Shown here one piece after another: positions 22,582 to 35,300 of a stretch of 64,000 nt of DNA. Source of the stretch: Sphagnum magellanicum (Eukaryota; Streptophyta; Sphagnopsida; Sphagnales; Sphagnaceae); NCBI GenBank assembly GCA_021904315.1, contig CM038910.1, forward strand, positions 3,410,001 through 3,474,000, read 5' to 3'. The notes beneath the pieces are model-generated. The model did not search any database and was not told where the DNA came from. It saw nothing but the letters and a program-made list of their open reading frames with translations. Position numbers and translations under genes: made by a program. Positions within the stretch are counted from its first letter, which is position 1. Every line of letters starts with the position of its first letter.

Positions 22582-22943
22582 TCTTATATATAATTTCGCT
22601 TGTTGCGTCTTTCTGTGCGTCTGTCTGTCGAGGTCTTGAAACCCGAGATCTTGAAACCCAGTGTCTGTTTATCGAGGTCTTGAAACCCAGTGTCCGTTTA
22701 TCGAGGTCTTGAAACTCAGGTCCTGAGAGCCAAATGCAGCAACACTTGCGTTTAGGTCCTGAAACTCGAGGTCCTGAAACCCAGTGTCCGTTTATCGAGG
22801 TCCTAAAATTCAGGTCCTGAGAGCCAAATGCAGCAACACTCGCGTTTAGGTCTTGAAACCCGAAGTCCTGAAACTCAGTGTCCGTTTATCGAGAAACAGC
22901 AGGCACGGGCGGATTGTGTCCGACCGTCACGGGTATCCACTAG
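22582..22943 (+). mobile_element. Small non-autonomous Helitron with internal minisatellite
   Basis: Begins A|TCTTATATATAATTTCGCTT. Ends CTAG (22940-22943) followed by T, with a GC-rich hairpin (CGGGCGGA-TTGTG-TCCGACCG, 22906-22926, one mismatch) about 13 nt upstream. The interior is mostly tandem 'ggtcttgaaacccagtgtccgtttatcga' type repeats. The same 5' end occurs inverted at 63800. Confidence 0.75.
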
Positions 22944-23924
22944 TCCATCCGTTCGTCTGTCTTTATCTTTATCTTACTTTAAGTTACCTTGTGGGGGAGA
23001 GGAATAAAGATGTGATAAAGTGAGTTAGGAGCGTTGGATCGGGAATCGGACGGGTGGAATGATGTTTTTCAGGGGTAAGTATCGTGTTGGGGTAAAAGTG
23101 GTGAGCTGGGAAGTTACACATGGGGTGGGATGGACTGTTTGGGGGGGGGGAACTGGTGGGTGAGGAGGCGAGAGATCATTGGACAGAGAATAAACAATAG
23201 TGCCATGTGCCCGGTGCCAAGTCCGTCCGACTCTAAAGGACGTTGCTTTGGGGGGCTTGGACGGGGAGGGGTCCGTTGGTGGAGACATGGGGAAATGGGG
23301 CCCTCCGGCTGCTCTGAGTGCCCTTCTTTTTCTTTTGGGGGTTTTCTTTTTTTGGCAAATATCTGTTTCAAGGAGCGATGAAAAAATTGGAGATAAGGCA
23401 CACTAGCAAGGGAGGGTTTGGGTTTGTAAGGTCTCTTATAAGGTTTATAGGGTTCCTCAACCTTGGGATGAATGGATGAATGAGTGGATGGATGGATGGA
23501 TGCCTCCTTCCTCCATATTTTAGCTCCGACTTAATGAGTGTTCCAAGTTTGAATTAATCTTATGACCACTTGAAATGTGCCACAATGAAATGAAGTTATT
23601 AATTTAGGGTATTCTTTGACCCCTTAAGAATTAGGACTTTAATTTGCATTTTTTTCACCTCTTCGAAGTGGAGACTTTGCTAACGGCTCTCTCATGGGAT
23701 GTTGTTGCTCTGTTGAACCCGGTTCTGGTTTTCAAAGCTTTCAGAACGGGAGAACTATGGGTTTGGGGATTTCTTTTTAAAAAAATCAGAATCCAAAAAA
23801 TTGAAATTATAAGACTGGATTATTTTTTACTATTAGAAGAAAGGATATTTTAAACCATTAATTTTTAGAAAATTTTAAAATCTTCTAAAACCATTTGTGC
23901 CGTGCAGGCACGGGTTACCACTAG
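22944..23924 (+). mobile_element. Second Helitron adjoining the first
   Basis: Ends in hairpin GTGCC-GTGCA-GGCAC (23897-23911), nine bases, then CTAG (23921-23924) and T. The near-identical 'cacgggt..ccactag' end shows it belongs to the same family as 22582-22943. Its 5' end is either directly at TC 22944 or at TC 22972 (A|TCTTACTTTAAGTTACC). The interior has G-rich unrecognised sequence and a (GGAT)n tract near 23480, with no coding function seen. Confidence 0.68.
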
Positions 23925-26900
23925 TAAAAAATTAAACAACTAAGGTAACTCAGTTTATTCCTAACTAATTGAGACCTAACCAAGCAGTTAAACTAACACA
24001 CCTGACAATGTTAGTTATAAATCATTTTTATAAGAGAAGATACTTTGAAACAAAATAGTTTCCAATCCAAACAACATGTCTTTTCAAATTGAAATTTTAA
24101 TTTTTGAACAATTGAAAATTCACTTTCACACAATAATAATGAAAATTTAAGACAATTTGAATATAAAATTGATCCACAATTTGCAATGCATGTAAAACAT
24201 GTGTCTATGTCAGTTTTGATTATTAAATTATTTGAACTTCCTAATTTAAATCTTAATATGTTGGGCAAGAGAAAAAACAAACCCTCCCACATATTCTTAT
24301 AGGCATGCTTCATAAAATAGTTAGAACAAATTTGTTAAAATTCTTTTGAGCAAAAATTGAAAATTGTAGACCTACATTGAAGAGGATGTAATTATTTTAC
24401 CATATTTGTAAATTAGAATGGTTTCATTTTTGACAAATTTAGAATTTGTAACAATATTTTTTTGTTGTGTATTTTGACATTGCCAAGAATGCAAATTCCT
24501 TGGAAAGCTGAATGTCTAAACTTGGGGACAAAAAATCATCTTCTCCAAAAAGAAAAAAAGTGCAACCCTTTATCACATCCTATTATATAATGTTTCTGAA
24601 TAATAATTGACAAGAAATATTTGGGAGTGATTTTCATGAACATGGGATGGTGAACAAGAGACATTTTAAACTCAAGATTCATGCATAGATTCCATACATA
24701 TTGAATGTCATTAAAAAAAACTTTGTCATTTTTCTTTAATTCTAGTGGTTTTGAAAGGCCTTCAAACTTTCAAATCATGTGGAAATGATTTAGAACCTTA
24801 TTTTGAATTACTAGTAACATAATGGGGAGAAAATGTTGTTATTTAATTGCAAACTACAATTGTGATGAATTTGCAAGTTTTTCATGTTTGTGACACCAAA
24901 GGCCATGCACATAAAAAAGTCTCCCAGAATATAAGACATTAGTTTTCAAACAATTTCATGATTGAAACTAATTATATTAAATGTTTAAGTCCATTTTGAT
25001 AAAATTCAAAAACAATTTCAATTGAGACGCATTAAAATGCACAAGGATGCAAAGAAAATTACACTACAAGACATCCATTCATGTATGGATGCTCTAGTTT
25101 GCAAATGCACTTTCTAGTCATATTTATATAACAATATTGCTCATTTGTTTGCAGGATCTATTCAAAAGCTTCATTCTCCAAGCTTTGTTTTTCAGCTCAT
25201 CAACTTGCTCACACTTTGTTTTTTTCCCTGTTTGCAGGGTTTTGTACAGTGTTGGCCAGTTAGCTATTGAGAATGACTGGGTTCTCAACCCGGTTATCAA
25301 CCTGGTTATTGATAACTTATCAGGTGGTTATTGAATTTTCTGAGACTTGGAAAATAACCTACCTGCTTAGTATACAGGAATTCAAAAACCAATAAATAAC
25401 CTAACTACTGGTTATAGAAAATTTGAAATTTTATAACCTGCCTAGATGGTTAACATTTTCATCTAGGTATGTTATCAATCTTTTTTAATAACCTAAACAT
25501 TATCAATCCTTAAACTGATCAATTGTTATCACATGTTCTCTGTGCGTCATCAGCTTGTTCCCATTTGTGCTCGAATTGTTGATGGCCTAAAGATTGAGCC
25601 TCCACACTTGTATCCCCTTTGGCTTCAATGACACAGATCAGGAGATTGGAAACTTGAAGGATTAATAAGGATGAACAACACGGATTAGTAATAATACTAA
25701 AGAACTTTATTTTAATTTTGTTTTTTCCCTGTTTTGTGTGTAGTGTGTGCAAGAAAATAATTCAACAATTTCCATAAAAATACATATAATTAGTTCCAAA
25801 GCTGCCAAGGTACTCCAGTATACATACTATTGTCAAAAAGTTCCCCATCACTATTTCATGTGGTTGATGAAGAAAGTGTTGGATTGGAAGTAAGGTACTT
25901 GGGTTAAAACCATGTGTGCAAAAGCATACCCGCTCAATGTGCACACTTTGTAAAAGCTCAAATAATAAGCAAAATGTGATGAATCGCATGTACAAAAATG
26001 TACCATCCATTAATACGCATGTTGTAAATAATGAAACATACAAAAGCAAAATCAAAATTGGGATAAAATCACATGTGCTCTTTTTTTTTTATCCCACACT
26101 ATTTACATTGTTGTGCATGCTTTGGGCGTGTAATGCACACTAAGAGGCAGAATAATATGCCTAAGCACATCTATTACATGCGCTTTGCGTCTGTTACACA
26201 CCCAAAGCGTGTGTAATAAGACACTAAATTTGTTTCAGGGTAGCACCAAGATGTGTCTGAATATGGCTAGACTCATCTTGGTTGGGTGATTGGGCAGTCA
26301 GGAAAAAAAAAGGACCCATTGCCCGATTTAATACTCTCCAACCAAGACCGTAGGTACAACAGCAAGGTGACCTCAATTCTTATCTGCTGTAAAAGCTGAA
26401 AATTTTCAATCTTTTCCATGGTAACGGTTACCACTTGTAAGCTAAAGCTATGTAACTCCGGGGTCCCCCACCCCACAGAATGAGCCAACATGCACTAGCA
26501 CACATGGATGGATGTCCATCCATGTGTGGGTACAGAAGGCTCTTTTTGAGGTTGAGTAACCCCACCCAATACCCTAAAGTTTTGGTAATAGTCCCCATGC
26601 GGTTAAATCAACAATGGGTCCTTATTGCGGACAAGTATTCGTTTGCCCCTTTTTTCCCCTTTTCCCCACCCCTATATCTGCCTTAGGCCCGAAACATCTC
26701 TGGGCAGCTCCAAGATGTGTGTGGGCACTAGCATATACATCTTGGTCAGGAAAATGGGCAGACAGGGAAAAAAGAAAAAGCAGGTGGGTACCTTTGTACT
26801 GCCTGCAATAGGGTTATTTGATTTTCGTAGCAATTATTTTTTTGCCAAATATTTCACATGCCTTGTGGATATTTAAAGAAGACCTTGAAGAAATTCTAGG

Positions 26901-28800
26901 TCTAGGAATTTGAAAAACTAAGCAGTAAAGAGATTTTTTTTGTTTCAAAAAAAATTGCAACTTGAAGAAATGATTTCAAAAATAGAAATTATTTTTCAAA
27001 ATGGGATTCGACTTTAATATATCAAATTACTGTTTTCAATTGCAAAAGGAGAAAAACTTTAAGATAGTTTTTTCCAGTTTAGCAAACTCAATTCAATTTA
27101 TTTCAAATTGAGTTTTGCTACAGTGATGAAAATATGAAAGAACTCAATTACAGCTAAACTGCAGTTGCAAAAAGTGCAATTCCAACTTTAATCTGGTTTT
27201 CAAAACAAAAATAGGTTGGGGGATCTTGTTGATTTGTTCCATCTTTGTCATCAAAGGTTAACCCCTAAACACTAGATAAGCCAAAAATGACAATTTAAGA
27301 TTTAAAAATTGGTCCAACATCGCATCTAGCATAAAAAAAATTTAATTTAAAAATTTAAAAATTAAGAATTTTAGAATAATTCTAAGGTGGGATTGATCCC
27401 TAGAAAGATTTAGCCACATTTGGTTACAACAGAGTCATAACAAGTAAAAAAATCTGAGAATCCTTCTTCTATATTAATGGTAACCTAGAGCAAATCAACA
27501 TAATGGCTAATGATGGGGAGGAGGACGGGGGGAAATATATGGACATACAAGCCAGATTTTCAAAGATTTTTTTCCAGATATTCAAAATTTTCAAAGACAA
27601 ATTGCTTTAAATGATGAAGTTTTTCTTTTGAAAAAAAAAAAACTTGGTTAATATTTTTTATTTTTCACTAAATTCAAATGAGGCTATGTAGAATCCTTTT
27701 AATGAACTCAATTGATGTAAAGTGGCATGATTAATGTCAATGTCCAAAGTGTTAACAGGATCAAGGGCATGTGCAGGATGAAACCTACCTGGTGAGGGAA
27801 TATGGAGCCAGAGAGCATTGTGGGAACTTGCTTGGGCAATTCAGGTGGCAGCTTTATCAGTGTTAGGGTCATTGAAAAGCATTGTGACTATTGATGCCAA
27901 ATGAGCAAGAAGATGGGGTTGTTGTTGTTGTTTTTGTTGTAAGGATTCTGTTTGTGCAAAGCCCTTGGGTTAGAAATATTCGGTACAATTGTTTGGTCCT
28001 CACTCCCAACTCTCTCTCATCATGACATCACTCTTTTAGAATCACCGTATGATTTCACCCATTATTTCACACAATCAAGGCTTTGTTGCTACTTCACCGA
28101 AATTAATCTCCATGAATCTCCATCACTGTACTAGAGGTTTTGTGGATTCTGGGGGGAGTGTGATATCATGATGGTGCTGTACTGAATTGGGTTTTGAGGA
28201 TTTTCGGATTCTTGTGTTGTTATTTTAGTGGCTAAAGATTTTGACCTTCTTCCACCCTTTTTTTGTTATCTTTCCTCCTGAAGTGATACCTTTGTTGAAT
28301 TGGGCTTTTCGGCTGCTTGGATTGGGTTTTTTGTTTGTTTCAGAGGTTTTGATGCCTTTTTTTGGCTCCAGGGAGGTGTTGTATTGAATTCATTTTTTGG
28401 GTTGTTGTTGGACTCTTGGATCTGAACCATGATTTTCTTCAGTCATAGTTTTCCTAATTTTCTTTCTTAGGGTTTTTTGGCCCTAATTTTTCTTTGGTTT
28501 TTGGTGGGTTTTTGTCTTGTTTTGTTTTGTAGCCTGAATTCAGACTTGGGTTGTGTCTTGTTGATGTGGAGAAGATACCTACTTATACAGGATGCATTGG
28601 GTTGAAGGTTTTGGTTGTTAGGCTGAGGAGGCAGTGAGTGAGCATGGCAACTTTGAAGGTAAGGGTTAGGGTGGCAAGTGGAGGCCCAACAATGATAGTC
28701 CAAGTGCCATGGCCATTGGCAGTGAAAGCACTCAAGGATGTGATATCACCTCTCATAATGTGACCAATTTCATCATTTTCTCTGTCACACAACAAGAAGG
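23925..28800. other. Gene-free AT-rich region
   Basis: No recognisable coding exons, RNA genes or complete elements. Two short related segments (about 26228-26300 and 26690-26790, sharing 'ccaagatgtgt' and 'catcttggt..gg' and 'gggcag.cagg') indicate an unidentified repeat. Confidence 0.45.
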
Positions 28801-28818
28801 CTTAAATCAATGGTCCAG

Positions 28819-29543
28819 GCACAGCCTCTTTGTCTCATTTTGGTATCATATATGGAGATCCTCTTTTCTATATTGCCAGAGAGGGAGATTCTTCTGCTGC
28901 TGCTGCTCCTCAGTCTGCTGATGATTTTTTCCCAGTAAGTTTTGGATGCTGTTTGGATCTATCAATCCCAAAGCCTTGAAGCGTCTTTTTTGCAGTTGTT
29001 TTGCAAAAGCCTTTATCCATTCAGTGGCTTTCATATATACTCAATTGTTCTTCTCCATGTGAAATGGTTAGCAAGATTTTATCTTTTTCAGATTGAATTT
29101 CTAATTTGACCCAGAGTTTGAGAATCACCACCGCCCATGGGCTGCTGTTGCAGTTTGCAAATTCAAATGAGGAAGTTGCAACAGAACTGGCATCTACGTC
29201 TGCCCCTTCTACATCTTATAGTCCAAGCACTGGAAAAACAGTTGAGGATCATGGTCTCAAGGGAGACTTAACAAGTAGAGAAGGTGAAGGCTTTACAAGT
29301 GTGGAATGTGAAGACAGTTGCGTGAGTTTGATTCCATGTTCTACAAACTTGCAACAATAGTGCTGTGCTCCAGCTTCACCAGACGGTCCATTTATTTCAC
29401 AGAATCAGGAGGAGACTGTGCCTATACATGTTGCACTGATTCCAACTTCTTGTTGCAACGAATGCACCAACAACATCAATGGAAACTACTTCAGCAACTC
29501 ACAGAGATCCAACTCTGTGGGAATAAGTCAGAGAGGAAAGTAG
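28819..29543 (+). CDS. Possible partial gene, unknown function (three exon-like segments)
   Basis: Three plus-strand segments fit splice signals and one reading phase. The first is about 28819-28934 (after 'tccag', ending CCA|gtaagt; SHFGIIYGDPLFYIAREGD then an Ala-rich run). The second is 29154-29321 (after 'ctgttgcag', ending TGC|gtgagt; Ser/Thr/Glu-rich, containing VATELASTSAPSTSYSPS). The third is 29403-29543 (after 'atttcacag'; NQEETVPIHVALIPTSCCNE, with TAG at 29541-29543). All joins are in phase 0. The product is low in complexity and I do not recognise it. The 5' exons are not found, so it may be a partial or dead gene, or chance. Confidence 0.25.
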
Positions 29544-29549
29544 AAAAAA

Positions 29550-32300
29550 TTAGGTGTTCTGCAGGCTGAATTTTGGTGACATGTTGGAACCTCTTGTCAA
29601 AATCTGGAATCTGGGGACTTGGGGCCTTTATTTGCCCAAAAAGTCCTTTGTACAGTCACACTGGCTTTGTTTGTTTGTTCACCAACTGGCAAAAATTCAC
29701 CCAATAAAACTGCTGGTCAGAGACCTAAGAAATTCTTGGATCTTGAATTCAGGTCATTCACTTTTCATGTGAACATTGCATTGTATGTTATATGTCAGGA
29801 AGCTGCCGTGGAAGTGTATAACAGGAACTGGTGTAATACATGTTTGGTTTGAAAAAAACCTTAAGACAAATATCAAGGCTGATGGCGCTTTCGAGAGTAG
29901 TAGGTAGGCGTCTCATCAACAGCTTTCTGAAAATGTGACCAAACAACATCCTAGAAATCTGTTTGAAAGTACATTTGTGGCTGCTGCATGCAAAGACCTG
30001 CTTGCAGAATGAATGATCCAAAAACACACCTACAAAATCCATGACCCACCACCACTTCTTATTTAACCCCCCAACATCTCCAAACTGCTGACTGGAACCC
30101 TATGCTTTCAATAATTGGAGCTTTTGGTATACATAATTTGAGCTGAAACCCAAAATTTCAAGATCAGAAACTAGACAACTAAATACACATAGCCACAATA
30201 TGCCCCAAAAAAAACACTCAAGAATTATAAGAAACAGAAACATTTTGTAAAGAAACTACTTACACAGTTGCTGATTTTGTTGTCCTCTGTTCTTGATCTA
30301 ATTTTACAGCAAGGTTCAATGTTCACAGCTCATTTTGAAGAAATCTGTTTTTTTTTTTTTTCATTGCAATTTCAACTAAATTTGCTATTTTTCTGGCCAA
30401 ATTATTCACCAAAAACAAGATATGAAGTGCAAGCCAGATTTCAAAGTCTCTGTTCCCAAGTTCATAATCGGCCATAATGAGAATCTCAATGCCTTGATTG
30501 GCTATACGTCACAAGTTACACATAATACAAACCTCCGACCTTTGTTTCATTAGTGACCTACTACTCAGCACAAGGTATCAACATCCGCTCTCATTGGCCC
30601 AATGAATCCATAACCCTCTCATTGCATGGATGAAAAATGTAATAATTGGTGTCTTCATGGATGAAAGTAGGTTCTCTTGATTCTTATTACGATTGGTTTT
30701 GCCCAGTACCCAGCCCAAGGCCACCAGGGGTTAACGCAAATAGCCTTGGCACTCCCACACCTTGACTATTTCCAATTACGAGCAGCATCTGGCCAGTTAC
30801 CTAGTCCAAAATAAGTGAAATGCATACTTGTGCCAAATAGCCATTTCTGGCAACTGGTGACCTTTCACCAATCACTTGGCAGTGTTTTTTCCTCAATTTT
30901 GTGATGCAGCAAAGGTGGGCAATCATCCACAATCTGGTTGATTTAGCCAGATTTTGGCTATTAACAAAATATGAAAGAAAAAAAGTTTAAACATCCTTAT
31001 ATATCTTTGGCTACATAATTGGACCAATGTTACATGAGGAAGTTATTTACAACATCATTTATTGGAGAGGTCTTGTGTAAATTTGAGCATGCATGTTCCA
31101 TATGGGGGATTGTGTACATGCAACTTGTGAGAAGAACATCTCCTAACATCCTCCAAAACATAGAAGCTAGATCTTTAGTTACAAAATCATAGTTAGAAGC
31201 AACAAAATTTACATAAAGTTTTCTAATACATTCACTCATTGTAGGCCATAATTAACAATTGTAAATAATGGCACAATCATTTAGAATCATGTGTTTTTAA
31301 AAAATATGTGTAACATAAAGTAGAACATTTTCTTTGATGTTGAGACATGGCATCATTTAAATATTAAGAACACAATAATGGGAGCAATTTATGGTCCACA
31401 ATTGAAAACATTTAATTTGATATTAATTGCCAATTTCCACAAAATAGGCTAAACCATACTAACACTTCTTACATAGATCTAGACTAAAAGCTTATAACCA
31501 AATTCCTAACAAACATTTTTGTGGGTCATTATGAAGTTTGGCCCACAAAAGAATCATTTCATATTATGACATAATTCACTAACAATTATTATGGGTCTTG
31601 AATGGACAATTATGTGCATAAAAATAATTGCAATAAATTTGAGTAAATAAGGATCAACATGATCAAATGTGGTTGTTGAATCACAATTGGCAACAATCTA
31701 AATGTGAATTTAAACAAGTGGTATCCTCTCTTTAATTTGGAGGCAATTGCAAAGATTGGGGAACATTAATACACAAAAATACTTATTAACTATTTTCTTT
31801 GACATGATTGAAATCTCAATTCAGATCAATGTGCCATGTCATATATTTGATTGTTACCTTGGTTGTTTGCATAATCATGAACAACAATCATGAAGATCAA
31901 TGTTAATAATTGAGATTTGTTTGTCACATTGCTTTCAATTTGTGGTTTTGGTTTTCAACTTTGATTGTCCAATTGTTCCTAAAAACATGCCCACAAGTTA
32001 GTAAAAACTTGATTGTGAATAATATTATAATTATTTACATGAAATTGACTTGAAGTGAATGACCTAGAATTTAATCAAAATTTTCAAGGTTAAATGATGA
32101 AGAACAAACCAAGACTCTCCATGGAGGTTAATTCAAGACTAGAATTTGAAGGCTAGAAAATGTGATAACTCACTCAAGGTGAAGGCATTTTCACTTGATA
32201 AATGTGCATCTGAAAGCAGTTGGAGTGGTAGAGTCAACATGTATTTTAAAATGAAAACTTGTAATAAGTTTTGTCAATGTTTATAAAAAGTACCAAAACA
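29550..32300. other. Spacer downstream of the dioxygenase gene
   Basis: AT-rich sequence with no supported gene. It lies 3' of the minus-strand dioxygenase, so its right end includes that gene's 3' untranslated region. Confidence 0.5.
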
Positions 32301-32305
32301 AATGT

Positions 32306-35300
32306 TCAATTTCTAACCTGAGATAAAAATGTTGAGTGGAATCCAGATGGCACCTTTGATGGTAAGCTTATGACTGCCACTGGTTTGGATGCCATTGTGT
32401 TGGCATCAATAATCACCACTTCTGAATTTCTACAAGATACAAAACATTTTTCCAACAAAGACATTCATGAGAAAACATTGTAAAGTCATCTCCAATTTGG
32501 CACACAGTCATTCAAATACTAAAAATTCGTAGAGTTGAAATTTGCAACTACATTTTCAGTTGTGACCAATAAACTACTTTCAATTCCAAACATTTACCAA
32601 AAGAGTGATGGGGAAATGGTAGCATGTCTTTGCAAAAATGTATTGGAGGGAAAAATATAGAAGTTAAAATACCCATACCCAATTCTTTCATCATGCACAA
32701 AGCAAATGAGGTAGCCATCATCTTCGAGGATTTCCTTGCTAGCAATGCGAGGAACGAAAATGGCTTCAGACCCCCATCGCCCCTTTCCATGAAGAAACAC
32801 ACCTTTGATGTTGCCCCCAATCCTCAAATCTCTTGTGTGAAGGTGAGGTTCCAAAGATAAATCATACTTTACCACTCCAATAAACTTGTCTATCATATCA
32901 TCATACAAACATGCATATGTATATTGTTGCTTCCTGCCAAGATTTGCAAAAATGGTCACATTTGTATCATGATGTGAGTTTGGAACCAATGATATAGGAT
33001 AAAGGATATTTGCCCAATATTCAAGATGGACAAACAAATTGAAAATGCATTTGTAAACCATTTGTTATCAAAAGTTGTAAGTCTTTCATTGTTGTTACTT
33101 TATGCAATGATGATGTATAATGAACATTATGCCTTGATGGAAAACATCCAAATTCCATTCCCCATTTAATGATATCATAAAAAATTTGATTAGATAATTA
33201 CAAAAATTCAAGCCACCCAAGTGTCATTACCTTCCAATATAATATTCATTGATCCTTGGTACTTCAATGGCCAATGTTGACAAATGTTTTTGGGTTACTT
33301 GACCCGTGTCAAGTTTTAACCTAAACTCATACCTGTATCAAAAAATGATGTGAGCAATTTCACTACTAATTGGACACATACATGAACATGATGAAAAAGT
33401 CAAGTTAAATTTACTAATCACTCTAGAAACAAAACAACAAAGATGACGTCAAATGCATCCACTTGTCACCAATAAACAATTTAAATTGATGCAAAAGAAA
33501 ACGTACAATTGAGGTGATTCCAATTCCATATCATTTGTTGATGGAAAATATTCTTTCCATACGGTGATATTTGTCCTTTTCATTCGGCATGATACCAAGA
33601 CAACTTCATCACCTTCTTCCCATGCATTTGCTAAAACATACATAATAATATCATCCATGCGATCAGGGTCGCTTAGATTCTTGTGCATATGCAAATCATT
33701 GCAAATTGAATACAACCAATTCATTCACCACACAATATACCACATAAGTTTGATGATATCTTTCATTAGAGAATAAAAGCCATATCAACTAAGTGTGACA
33801 TGAAAAATACTTGTAAAACAATGTAGTATGACTTACCATTGTGGAAGATCATGCAAGTGGGAATAGTGAACCAACGGATTTGAGACTCGTCTTTGGCATA
33901 CCGTGGGAGTAACCCCAAACGTGATTCTTTGTTTGGGTCAAACTTGATTAGATGTTCACCATGGATCAAATTCTGATCAATACATGTGATTGTAATTATT
34001 TTAATGGGAAAAAAAGAAACAATATGAAATTGCATGGTTAACATATTTCACATGAATTTTTTTTGGTAAAATAAAATATTATTTTCCAAACAATCTAGGA
34101 GAGAACATCATTACACATTTCATGAAAAAAATTAACGTTAAAAATGTCAAAAATTTGTCGCAAATTTGTTGAAAGGTGTCATGATACAATATTCTTACAA
34201 GCTTCGTTTGCAAAGTGGCAATATGGATTGTAAGGAGTATACCTTAAATTTTATCACTAGAGATAGGTCCATGACAATGGCGTAGTTTTCTGTGATGGCA
34301 AAATTATGCATGACAACATTGTCACGCACAGTAATAGGCACTGACTCCATCAAAACGCCTTCTTTCGAAAATACTTGATAAGTAAGGTATGGAGACACAA
34401 TTTGGTAATAGAAACCAAACATTTCCCCTGGAATCACAAGGGACAAAATTTGTACAAGTTAATGTGAAATTGCACTCCCACTTTTTTACCACATATGGAT
34501 TTCTTTTGTTACCAGCTATTAGATTTCAACATGAAGAATCAAGATTCATCTGAGGGCCACAAATGTTAGGTATAATTAATTCTATTATGTTGATTAGAAC
34601 AATCTAAAGAAGTGTTGATGGAACCTGTTACTGGATCAATTTTTGGATGTGCTGTCAAATAGTCTGTCGGACTACCATAGTTTACTCTCCCCATTGTCTT
34701 GAAGTCTCCATCTTCTAGCACCTTGATTGCATCTGCTAAGGCCATAATATAAAGTCACTTTTGGGTCCAGGATTGTATTTGAATAAAAAATGACTACACA
34801 TGAATGTAATGCAACAATATGACTCCAAATGAGTATGCCACAAATTTGCAATAAAATAAGTTGCCATTGATTATCATTCATGGGTTGTAAGGAGGTCCCA
34901 ATGCAGAGCATCTCCACCCAGACACCCTAATTGGGCCTCTATCAATGTTTTAACATGTCCAACATCAAGTGTTAACCAACTTGGTACTCGGGTCCTTAAC
35001 ACTAGTGCTGATATTGTACTCACAAATTGATAATTGGCAAATGGGTGCTGAAAAAATTAAATTTTTGGGAACAGGGGGTCCAACAACCGCAATTTGTATA
35101 AATATTCCAAATATTGAAAATAGTTACTAAGTACCTTAAGTTTTTTTTAAAAACTTTAATGAAGTTATTGAGATATCTCAATGGATTGAATTCTCTTGTA
35201 TGTGGACAAGATCTTGAATTCCATTCCTGGAAATTTTGGCAGTTTTCTTATCAAATTTACTTTTCTTTTCTTTTCTTTTTTCCAACAGGCCCTCTTGAGA

